From NCBI GenBank assembly GCA_964017235.1, contig OZ024927.1, positions 21,285,160 to 21,349,159 of the forward strand: DNA of 64,000 nucleotides, written 5' to 3'. Of this stretch, positions 54,998 to 64,000 are shown in pieces. How positions within the stretch are numbered: position 1 is the first letter of the stretch; each line of letters begins with the position of its first letter. The DNA is from Sabellastarte sp. h YS-2021 (taxonomy: Eukaryota; Annelida; Polychaeta; Sabellida; Sabellidae). The translations under genes and the position numbers were made by a program. Under the pieces are notes generated by a model. The model did no database searches. It was not told the DNA's origin and saw nothing but the letters and a program-made list of their open reading frames with translations.

Positions 54998-57964
54998 AAT
55001 AAATATTTATGTTTACATGACAAACGATTCATTTTTACACAATGAAGACAAATTTAAAGCAGTATACATGACATTTTATTCCTATAATGACATGGTATGT
55101 GCAGTCAAAACCACCCTGCCAAACATGCCTTCCAATATTGATACATTCGGTATAAAACTTTACATATAGAAAAGAGACAATATAAGGTATAGATATTCCA
55201 TAAATAAACTTCTATAAAAATGTTATGACAGTAGATATAAAACTGAAAACAGAGGAACTCTCGCATAATATATTTCTATCTGACAAATACATAATACTGA
55301 GAGGAAGCTAAATATATATCACAGTGAAGTTCTATTCAATTTCAATGTAACAGTTTCATGTGAAATAAAATAAACATCTTACAATAGGCCAACAACATAA
55401 TACTGGTAACAGCGAAAAATACATTATGGTTTTAGAAAGAATCTACTGGACAAATAAAGTACAATTAAAACAAGTAGATAAACATAAAGTCAAGTTTGAG
55501 CAGTCATACACATAAAAATGAAAGTATTTTGTCATAAAATTGTTAAACTACAAAAACTATTTAAAATAAGATATCAATAACTACCACATAATTAGTCAAT
55601 AAAAAACTTCAGCCACAGTCTTAGTTTCACAATAAATCAACCAAAATTGTATTGGTGCACAATAAATAATACACAGATCTGTCATGAGATTCTGCATCTG
55701 ATTATAATATGTCACTCTTGCCTAAGTACACAAGAACCAATAATATGACCAAGTCAACAGAAGGTTTCTTTACTATCACACATTTTTCTAGTATATCACA
55801 GTCTGTACTTTTCGTTGAACACAAAATATTGGGCTACTAAGGTTTTATCTATAAATGAAAGTTATGTTGTTCTGGGCCAACTGAACACTCACGATCTTGT
55901 GCTGAATCAAACCAACAAAATAGTAGAGTTAACCTAGCATGGCTGATTCAACATTCAATTTGTGGTTATTAAACCACAGTTGTACAAATTTTAAACTACT
56001 TCCTTTCAAACAAAGAATGAAAATTAAATTATACTATATGTTTATTTTTTTAAGTAAATGCTAAAATTCTATTTGTCTTTTTCAAAGTGTTTAAATGCTG
56101 TAGTTCATGAGGATAAAATTTGCATATTTCACGGAAATTCATGAATGTTGCTAATGACAACTATACTGTATTTCACATAACAAAATTGGGAATTTTTACA
56201 GACCAATACATTTAGAAACTTTATTGAATAATACCCAAAGCAATATTTAATGCCTTGCAATACACTTTAAATATTAAATGTTATAATCTTCAGGGTTTTG
56301 AAAGGGTGCACAATAATAAATAAATAACATATTGGAGATTCTAATTACACTGAATCTACTGTATCAGTGGAAATAAGTTAATTGCTATTATGAAGCTGTA
56401 TTAGCCTGCATTAAAACAAGTTTTATACTAGCTAGTTGACATAAATAATATAATAATTGACACTTATTTTTTCACAACTTGCAAGAATTTTTGCTGAAAT
56501 ATTTTTATCTGCTTGAAAAAGATGAAAAAGAATAATAGTGCACAGACTGTGTACTTATCTGTTGCAAAAAATTATTAGAATAAGAAAAATGTCTCAGAAT
56601 AAGAGCCTTTAAAAATTTTCCACAGAAAAATAAATTTCAAATACAATTTTTTTTTCTTATGAATAACATTGTCATGTTGGCTAGCAATACTAATGCTACA
56701 TGACTTCTACAGAGCTATTGTATCCAATTTATCCTTGTTATCTTTGAAAGTCTAAAAATTCCTCTGTCTTGAATTTTTTCCATTCTCAGAATTTGACTTA
56801 GAAAAGAGTCATTTTCTTTAGGAATTATTAATGACTAAGATTAAGAATATCGGTGAATAGGGGTCCTGTCAGTCTCACAATGTGTCTATGAAGATTGGTT
56901 CTAACAATTAACATTGTTTATTTATTTTACATATGAATGGATCAATTAAAGACTAAAGTACAGACACAACAATCCCAAGGCACAGCATTAAGCAGTCTTA
57001 AAATGGTGTATTTATGGTGTCTCCATGGATTTGAAAATGATGAGTTCAGTTTTATGTATCGTAGATTATTCCATGCAGAGACTGAACCCTATAAAATCCT
57101 ATAATATTATAAGTACAGAGTCTTTGGCTTCTCATTGTCAGAGTAATAATCTCCTTATAAAGCTTGCTTAGAAAAAAGATATCTGCAGTAAATTGTACAT
57201 GTAAAAGTATCCATTAAATAGTAGTTTAAATTAGTAAAAACATTCACGAGACAATAAGTATGCAAACTACAGTTATCTTTGGTTTCTTTTCATCTGTCAT
57301 GGCTCTTCAGTTATGCCAAAGTACCCATTAATCAGTAAATTATGGTTTTAGTTATGAAACAGATTTTACTAGACCAAAGTATAAAATAAGCAATTCTACT
57401 GGTACTACTACATTTGTAGTTTACCCATCTTTATACTAAACAAAATTTACGAGACAAAAGTTACACTTTACCAATTTAAAATCTGTTTACAGAATTAACA
57501 ACATTGCAACTGATAAACTTTTTGTGCCTGAACTGTGATCTGCTATTACTAAAACTTTCTACCTAGTGCTGTAAGCCCACAGAATCTTTAGCCAATCACT
57601 GTATTATATGTCTCTCAGTAAAACTGTGGACTACCCAAAAATCTGTACTCTGATCAAAAGCACTATTTGACCAATCCTGACTGCACAAATACAGTCCAGG
57701 TTCCATTGACTGAAATTCCCCTAAATGAAAGACAGAGTTTCAGGGATGACCACGTAAATTCACCAGTGAGGAATCTTGTTTGTACATTCTTGAGTTGTGA
57801 GAAATTCTTTATACTCTTGTCATTTTTGTGATTTTATTAGGCTTTCTGATCTCACCTGTGCAAAATTTGCACCGTTATTTTTATATTCCTAACAAGGGGT
57901 CCTCCATGTGGCAAATTTCACACTTTACCAAATTTACAAGTGTTAACTCTCCAGCACTATCAGT
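54998..57964. other. AT-rich region downstream of channel gene (possible 3' UTR)
   Basis: No ORF, repeat family or RNA gene was recognised. It lies directly 3' of the stop codon of the IP3R/RyR-like gene and lacks the dispersed repeats that fill other intervals, which is compatible with a long 3' UTR, but no polyadenylation site can be fixed from sequence alone. Confidence 0.4.
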
Positions 57965-58657
57965 TTATGGAGTCTTTGGCCTCTCTGTATCTGACTCAAA
58001 GTCTCTCAATAAAGCCTGCTGCTCAGTAGCATGCCTCCTCAGACTATGTCTTGACCTCCTGGGTGTAACCGTTACCTGGCCAATCTCCTCTGTATCTTTC
58101 TGCCTCTTGCTAGCCTCCTCTTCAAACATCCTCACTCTCCTCTCCATCACCTTCTTCTTCAGTTGTGCCCCCAAGTCTGAGTTGCTGCGTGTCCTGGGAA
58201 CTGCGTCTGACGTCATCTGTGTTGCTGAAGTTACTGAAGAACTTGTTTCTGGTCTCAGATCATTAGTTCCAGCAGTGGGTGTAGTTCTTCCCACTGATGA
58301 TGATGATGGACTTCTACGGCGTCGAGGTGACCTTGACCTAGACCTTGACCTCATTCTGGGATGGTGACTTTTGCTGGCATTGGGCCCTTTGGCATAGAGA
58401 GAGGTATGCTGTCCATCTGGCTCTGTATGACCTTGGGCTGATGATACAGGGCTTACTGGTCGAGGTACTTGACTTTGAGGTACTTGAGTTTGAGGTATCA
58501 TGCTATAAGGTACCACACTCTGTGAAGCAGCGTGAGATGAGTGTACACTGGAATGGTCATCATCAACGTGAGTTGTCATGATTAGTGGCTGCCTCCTAAA
58601 CTTCTTTTGCCATTTTTCTCGCTGTTTCTTTTCTTTGCGCTGTCTTTTACGCAGTGT
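57965..58657 (-). CDS. Channel exon: long basic/Ser-rich C-terminal tail
   Basis: Acceptor ttttacag|ACACTGCG; stop TAA at 57965. 230 residues: a Lys/Arg-rich start (LRKRQRKEKKQREKW), a Gln/Val/Pro repeat (QTQVPQSQVPRPVSP), an RS-rich patch (RMRSRSRSRSPRRRRSPS), then a coiled-coil-like ERRVRMFEEEASKRQKD. Tail of unknown role; it is longer than, and unlike, the C termini of vertebrate IP3R/RyR. Confidence 0.82.
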   Translation of the reverse strand, partial: TLRKRQRKEKKQREKWQKKFRRQPLIMTTHVDDDHSSVHSSHAASQSVVPYSMIPQTQVPQSQVPRPVSPVSSAQGHTEPDGQHTSLYAKGPNASKSHHPRMRSRSRSRSPRRRRSPSSSSVGRTTPTAGTNDLRPETSSSVTSATQMTSDAVPRTRSNSDLGAQLKKKVMERRVRMFEEEASKRQKDTEEIGQVTVTPRRSRHSLRRHATEQQALLRDFESDTERPKTP

Positions 58658-61600
58658 CTGTAAAAATATGATGTAAATCACTGAAAATAAGTGGTCATAA
58701 AGTAAAAGATCACATATTAATACAGTTAAGAATATTGCACAAAAATGTTTTTTTCTGCAGACTAGAACCTTTTAGTGCAGTTAAATTACTGTATAGGCCT
58801 TTTGTACAAAATACATTTTCATTAACAGTAACTTAGCAATTCTAATAATGAATGCTTTTATCATAAGCTGATATAGTTTTGCAGTTCATGTAACTATGTA
58901 TGAAAAATTACTTCTTCATCTGTGATAATAAACTTCAGTAGTTAACAGAGTACTTCAATTTTTTTTCATTTTAATGTTGATCAAATGACCTTTCAAACAG
59001 AGTTCTAAGTCAAAATGTTAATGCAACTATCAAGATATTAGGATTCTGATAGTGCAGTTATTTGTTTATTGATTATATTGGCATTTTTCTGTTCTTCAGA
59101 TGATCTTTTGAACAGATTTTCAGCAATGTGACTTACTGTGACTCTCAAGAAGTCAATGTGAGTTATGACACTCTTATAAATTGAGAACAGTTCTTACATC
59201 ATCTTTGGCTTTCTTTACTAGGAAGTTTATTTCTGATGCCATGACAACAGTTGGGTCTTGGGATTCAACACTGATCTCCTCTTGTAGATGCATCATACAA
59301 AGTGCTTTGTTCAGTGGGAAGAATGCATTGTTCTCTTGTTCAAGCTAAAAAGATCAAAATTAGTATTTCATAGATATTTTTGAGGAAATTTATCACTTCA
59401 ACAAATGCTTTATTCAGGGGTACTTGAGGTTGCACAAACAAAAATGTGCTACTTTCTTTTAAAGGGTAAAATTTTACAGATAAGTGCTATATGTCAATAT
59501 TTCTCAGTATTATTAAAGCATTTCTGAAAGCCCTTTATAGATCTAGCTTTACACTTGAAATTGTTTTTCAAATTTTTGTTTTGAATTTACATAAATAGCA
59601 ACAATAACTATATTGTGATTTTGTTTCTTAAATTTGCAATACATGTATGTATTTTTTCAATTTTTAAAGAAAAATCAATATAGACATAAAATAAATAATT
59701 GGATGGTTCTATTTCTTCCAAGATTCCTGCAAGATCTATTTTTGATAAATTTACTTACCAGCTGAAAGACATAGTAATCTAAGGCCGTATAATCATTTAC
59801 ATTGGTGTTGGCCAGGTAAATAAAGTAGTAGATGTAAGCCCACATGTTGTGTTCATAGGTCACATGATGGTAGAATCCCTTCCCATGATGCTCTAGCTCA
59901 TAACTGGGCAGACTACAGATAAAGCAGTACTCATGCATGTCTTTTTCTGCACGCCACTGGAAAATGGGAGGAAAAAAAGTATGTGAAAGTAAAAAATTTA
60001 CTCACACCTTAGAATGCTGCATTCTTTTTCTTTTTTTTTTGCAAAACTATGCTTGCAATATGCACAGCCATCTATTCAGTATACTATGCCTTGCTTTGAA
60101 TACTCATAAGAAAAATTGTGAATCTTTCAATTAAAACAATGCATGGTTATTATCACATAAAAGATAATTTAAACTTGACAGATTATTATGCTTCGATTAT
60201 TATTCTCTTCTTCTTATCAATCCATTTAATAACATGCAAGAAGAAATATCTAATATTGCCGTTTACCTTCAGATCTCTCAGTTCAGAGAAGGTGTCCACG
60301 ATGATACCAAAGATGATGTTGAGTCCAATGGTTGTGAAGAAGACAAAGAAGATCACTTGATACAGAACAAGGAAGCCAAAGTTTTGGAATGTGTTCTCAA
60401 GGGGGTGTCTTCGCAACACCTGAAATACAGGATAGAAGATCCCATACATCCTGAATACACGGACACAGTCAAATATCAAACAATATTGATATACTGCTTG
60501 GTGCCATACCATATGACACAAACCTCAAAATGGCACAAAAAACGGAACTTGGAATATTTATTAACATTTGATTTTCATCTGTAAAGCTCATGCATATTCG
60601 CATATCAAGTAAGGAAGTTGCTGTGATGACCGTAATGTCCTCGTCAGTTTCTGTGTATCTTCCTCAGTTTTCATATGTAAATTGTGCCAAGTTGGTTGAT
60701 TTCATGTAGAAATGATATTATTGCCTCTTATAAATGATTCTAAAAGATTTCTTGTTTTGATTTTATGTTGGTGAAGTACATGTATAACTTGCACTTATGT
60801 CAATTCATATTTTAATCAAAAGAAATCCATGTAATTATATTTGAAACAAGAAAAAATAAGGATTTTGTGTCTAAGGTGTGTCAAGTTATGGCAGGAAGCA
60901 GTAGAGATATAAAGATATTAGAAGCTAAATCTCTTATATGTGTGCTGAAGGAAGTGTCTCTCTGACATCTGAAGTACAGGAAAAAAGACCAAATATATAC
61001 TGAGTATACTAATTTAGCCAAATACTGATTACAGGAAACCTAGAAACTATAAAAGCAGACTACTGTTTCACCTGAAATAAACAAGGCAAAAAGATGAATA
61101 TTCAGACTGAGTCATAAATAGCAGAATCTAGATACTTGTAAGATCTATTATTATACCTCAAATGACAATCAGCCAATCAGATTGCTGTATTTGTGGGCTT
61201 ATATGGCGTGATATTGCATGTTTTATAATGAAAAATATCACTTTGAGGCCTGTTTCTTTGGGAATGTAAACAAAGGGTTCATTGAAAATGTCATTGTGAC
61301 ATCACATTATGACGTAAACATGTACCGAGTATTAAGACTGTGTAGATATGAATTTTCTGTCATTCTTTGTCATCAGTATCTTGTACATGGTGGTGAAATA
61401 CGTCAATGAAACTTGTGACATCACATTTGATGTACTTGGAGAGACCTTTGGAAACAATTTTATATAAAGTAACTGCTACATAGGAAACATTAAAAACTAA
61501 TACTCTGGTACACTGAATTGGTTTGTGAAATGTCCCATTTGATTTAACTAGAGAGACTTACAATGATTTCTTATATAATTACTGCTACTGGGAAGAAGAA

Positions 61601-62280
61601 AACTACAAATACTTTTGGTATAATAAACAGAATAAAACACTTCCTTCTGGGCAATATTGGATTTATGAAGCCCTTGGCCAAGTGATACTGCTCAAGGGCT
61701 TCATAAATCCCAATATTGCCCAGAAAGATGGGTTTTATTCTGTAAATATCCAATGACTTTGGTGCTGCTTATACCTGTGACTTTCATCTAAATATACTTG
61801 TAAAAATACAGCCTTTACTAATAATAGAATTCCAAAACTAGTTTCTCTTATACCTACATTCAATGTATTCTCTAGCTAAACATTTTACAGTATTCACAAT
61901 CAGAAACTCATGAACTAAAAACTCTAACTAAAATGCCGAGCAGTGGTTAATCTTATGTCATTTCTTAACCTCATTAAAATTATTTTTGGTAATTTGCATT
62001 TTGAAATGTAACTCTTTTACAATTTTTAAACAATACTTTAACATAGAACTTGAGTCCATACCTGTTTCATTTAACCAAAGGTCTAGAAATAAAAAAAATC
62101 TTACCTCATCAATATCGCCAATGAGTCCGTATCGAATGAGTGTGACAGAACACTGCCACAAGGTGGCACAGTACAGCTCCTGTGTGGGGTCAAAAAGTGT
62201 CCGGAACAAGGCAAAACCCAGCAGTGCATACACATACAGGAAGATCACGCCCAGGATAGCCACATAGACCAGTGAGCGAC
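57965..62280 (-). CDS. IP3R/RyR-superfamily calcium-release channel-like, C-terminal part
   Basis: Minus-strand exons: 62105-62280, 60267-60419, 59759-59956, 59198-59344, 57965-58657 (454 residues, phases consistent, stop TAA). The 5' part lies off the right edge. Content: S5 helix (RSLVYVAILGVIFLYVYALL), pore region (LIRYGLIGDIDE), S6 helix (GFLVLYQVIFFVFFTTIGLN then IIFGIIVDTFSELRD), then the family zinc-finger domain CFICSLPSYELEHHG...HVTYEHNMWAY, a helix with YYVFQLLEQENNAFFP, and a basic/Ser-rich tail. IP3R and RyR share the same S6-CFIC-EHNMW arrangement. These channels release Ca2+ from the endoplasmic reticulum. Sequence differs from canonical IP3R (GGGVGD filter), so it may be a divergent paralogue. 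Ligand specificity cannot be told because the N-terminal domains are absent. Confidence 0.88.
59198..59344 (-). CDS. Channel exon: post-zinc-finger helix
   Basis: Acceptor ttttttag|CTTGAAC and donor GATGAT|GTAAGA. 49 codons (LEQENNAFFPLNKALC, then a coiled-coil-like acidic/basic helix ending KKAKDD). Confidence 0.85.
59759..59956 (-). CDS. Channel exon: C-terminal zinc finger
   Basis: Acceptor ttccag|TGGCGTG and donor CAGCTG|GTAAGT. 66 codons with CFIC and the paired histidines (HHVTYEHNMW) that bind zinc in IP3R and RyR, then YIYYFIYL. Confidence 0.93.
60267..60419 (-). CDS. Channel exon: S6 gate helix
   Basis: Acceptor atttcag|GTGTTGCG and donor CTGAAG|GTAAAC. 51 codons; contains LNIIFGIIVDTFSELRD, matching the cytosolic end of S6 in IP3R/RyR. 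Confidence 0.93.
61628..61742. mobile_element. Palindromic MITE in channel intron, 115 bp
   Basis: Inverted halves cagaataaaacacttccttc...gaagcccttg and caagggcttcataaatccca...ttttattctg are about 50 bp each around a 16-bp spacer. Fold-back capable, no ORF; target duplication not clear. Confidence 0.7.
62105..62280 (-). CDS. Channel exon: S5 and pore
   Basis: Acceptor cttgcag|GTCGCTC and donor GATGAG|GTAAG. 58 codons, with two bases completing a Gly codon from the preceding exon (giving the GRS motif, as in IP3R NGRS). Ends at the pore motif YGLIGDIDE. Confidence 0.9.
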
Positions 62281-62808
62281 CTGCAAGTAATAGTTGTATA
62301 AATTTCAGTTTTTAACACGATATGCATAATACAGATATTTTTCAGCAGTGCTGAAGATATTTTTAATTTACTCTTTTTTATATCTCATTCACAGCTTAGA
62401 ATTTGTTATTCTATAAATTATTACATTTTCTCCTGTGTTTTTGGTCATAATCGAGAACCACTGTTTGAAGGAAGCAATATGGGAGATGTATCACAGGTGT
62501 AGTCAAACAAGTATTCATGTCTGTCACAATATTGTGGGCTTTAGATTTTGTTCAAAGTTATGGTAAGTTGCTTTATTGAACCTGGAAACAACTGGTATGT
62601 TATTATGTTGGTACCTTCATATTTATAAAGGTTATCAAAAATATGGTGGCAACTTTATATTTTCAGACTATTAATGGTTAATAAAATTGAAGAAACACTT
62701 TTGTGTGTAAAACATTGGTCCAGGAATATAACAAATCTATAAGATTTAAATAAAATTAAGTAACATTTGAATATGTCGAAAAAATGATCCTAAGCCCAGC
62801 TGGTTTAC

Positions 62809-62882
62809 ACAGAAACATGCAAACATATACAAGACCATGAACAAAGCCACCACAGGGACGATGAAGTACACAATATAGCAGT
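62809..62882 (-). pseudogene. Possible upstream channel exon, disrupted
   Basis: The minus strand reads YIVYFIVPVVALFMVLYMFACF, a convincing transmembrane helix, in the right place and orientation to belong to the channel gene. But no good acceptor precedes it: at about 62883 it abuts sequence rich in CG (acgcgtttccgcgtc) that looks like inserted repeat DNA. A donor is possible at 62808 (TGT|GTAAAC), which leaves a phase mismatch with the next exon, or at 62810 (T|GTGTAAAC), which fits the phase. It may be an interrupted exon or an old duplicate. Confidence 0.35.
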
Positions 62883-63660
62883 GTTCATTTTACTACGCGT
62901 TTCCGCGTCTTTTGTCGCTATACTGGGGCGAAAAGATGCGTACACGTTATGATCCCGAGTCGCGGTGACGCATAAATCTTGCATTATCGCCCGCGTTTTC
63001 GCTGTAAATATTGGGAAAATTAGACGAATTTTGTTTAAAAATCAAATAAAAGGACACATATATTGTCTTTTTAACCAAATTCCTCCATGTTTCCTTGCTT
63101 CTAAATGCCTTAATTTGATTGGTTGAGCGGAAACGGCACTGTCCAATCATACGGTCCATTATAAAACCCGGAATCGGAATTGGAATCGGAATTTTTCCGG
63201 AATAGCACCTCTTACCGCACCTCCCTCCTGATTGGCTATTGGAAGTATGGGGGCGGGACTTCAATCCTACACACCTTTACATACACCCTCAGTATAGCAG
63301 CCTAATGTAGGGTGATGTTATTTGTAAATTTAGAGTTTTACATTATTCCATCTCATTTCAGAATATCAAATTTATGTTATAAATGATATGAAATGTAGTC
63401 CTTTAAAGATTGAATATTGTAATTATATACACTATAATATATATTGGAATTTTTTCCGGAATAGCACCTCTTACCGCACCTCCATCCTGATTGGCTGTTA
63501 ACAGTGTGGGGCTGGGGCTTAAGTTCATAAAACCCCTGAGTATAGCAGTTTATTTTAAGGTAATGTAATTTGGAAAGTTAGACTTTTACATTATTCCATC
63601 TCATTTCAGAATATCAAATATCTGTTATAAATCTTTTACACCCTTTCACTGAGTGATAAG
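62883..63660. repeat. Two-copy ~259-bp repeat and CG-rich insert
   Basis: ttccggaatagcacctctta occurs at 63195 and 63454 (offset 259), each followed by ccgcacctcc.tcctgattggc and later cattattccatctcatttca. The start (tataaaacccggaatcggaa) recalls the ends of the hAT element at 33577 (tataaaactcggaggtgg), suggesting related elements. Confidence 0.55.
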
Positions 63661-64000
63661 ATAATTTATTAATCAGTCTCACAAATGAATCCAGCAGGAG
63701 TGTATATAATATATATACTGTAAATGGAAAAGCTGTTTAAAGTTATAAAATTTTGATGGTTTACATTGGAACTGTATTATAACATCTCATTATACGCCTC
63801 TGAAAGCAAATTATTTCTTACAATAATAATAGAATGTGGCAGGTTTACACAGAGAGAAAAAGCCTTCGTTTGAAAGTCAGGTTTTCACAGAGGAAAGAGT
63901 TTAGCAAGTATTTTAAAGAAAGTGAGTCAGAGGATGTTTTCAACTTTATTAAAACTGAATTTCAGCAGTAGTTAGATGGTAAGATTGCTAGTCTCCAAGC
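63661..64000. other. Right edge, no gene supported
   Basis: AT-rich. A 42-codon plus-strand frame near 63830-63970 is noted but not supported. Confidence 0.4.

Noticed and set aside
63833-63970. Small plus-strand frame of 42 codons with Lys/Glu-rich content
   Set aside because: Too short, no homology recognised, overlaps the presumed intron of the channel gene.

Overview
This is eukaryotic DNA: AT-rich, intron-rich and repeat-laden. The best guess is a marine invertebrate, probably a bivalve mollusc. That guess is inference from the mix of a ciliary RABL2 gene, DIRS retrotransposons, Helitron-like elements with about 150-bp central tandem repeats, hAT elements and tRNA-derived SINEs. No prokaryotic operon, CRISPR array or viral genome is visible.

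Two host genes can be read exon by exon, both on the minus strand. (1) A complete RABL2 (Rab-like 2 small GTPase) gene runs from an ATG at 36983 to a TGA at 11681. Its eight coding exons (101, 30, 80, 80, 112, 98, 84 and 66 bp; 651 bp, 216 aa) all have GT/AG borders and compatible phases. Its introns carry most of the mobile DNA between 12 and 36 kb. (2) The 3' part of an IP3-receptor/ryanodine-receptor superfamily channel occupies 57965-62280. Five exons (454 residues) encode the S5-pore-S6 region, the C-terminal zinc-finger domain and a long basic/serine-rich tail. The gene continues off the right edge, and a further exon near 62.85 kb seems to be disrupted.

Region by region: 1-2.57 kb is a degraded DIRS-like element (minus) running off the left edge. 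2.9-3.4 kb is a 5'-truncated LINE tail. 3.4-6.5 kb is an array of about 155-bp repeats interrupted by a 1.88-kb Helitron-like element. 7.9-9.9 kb is an apparently identical 979-bp tandem duplication. 11.7-37 kb is RABL2 with intronic SINEs, a 17.4-18.3 kb tandem array, a three-level nest of elements (20.9-24.1 kb), a Ulp1-protease-bearing element with G-run inverted ends (24.5-26.1 kb), a ZBED/hAT transposase pseudogene (28.2-29.3 kb), a Helitron-like element with fourteen 147-bp repeats (29.6-32.1 kb) and several terminal-inverted-repeat elements. 37-41.3 kb is mostly featureless, with one full SINE. 41.67-47.38 kb and 50.14-55.0 kb are two DIRS elements in the same orientation, each with inverted terminal repeats and an internal complementary region. 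The first has a broken tyrosine recombinase; the second has an intact RT-RNase H reading frame but no recombinase. 55-57.9 kb is AT-rich DNA downstream of the channel gene, and 57.9-62.3 kb is the channel gene.

The repeats show a relative order of events: 155-bp-repeat elements are interrupted by DIRS element 2, by the Helitron-like element at 3.7 kb and by a 147-bp-repeat element, and the last is in turn interrupted by a hAT element with an exact 8-bp target duplication. I did not find a clearly unprecedented gene system. The most unusual observations are the nested insertions with recoverable empty sites, the recombinase-less DIRS copy with apparently identical ends, the arrays of inverted nuclear-receptor-like half-sites in the repeat units, the G-run palindromic ends of the Ulp1 element, and the altered pore motif of the IP3R/RyR-like channel.
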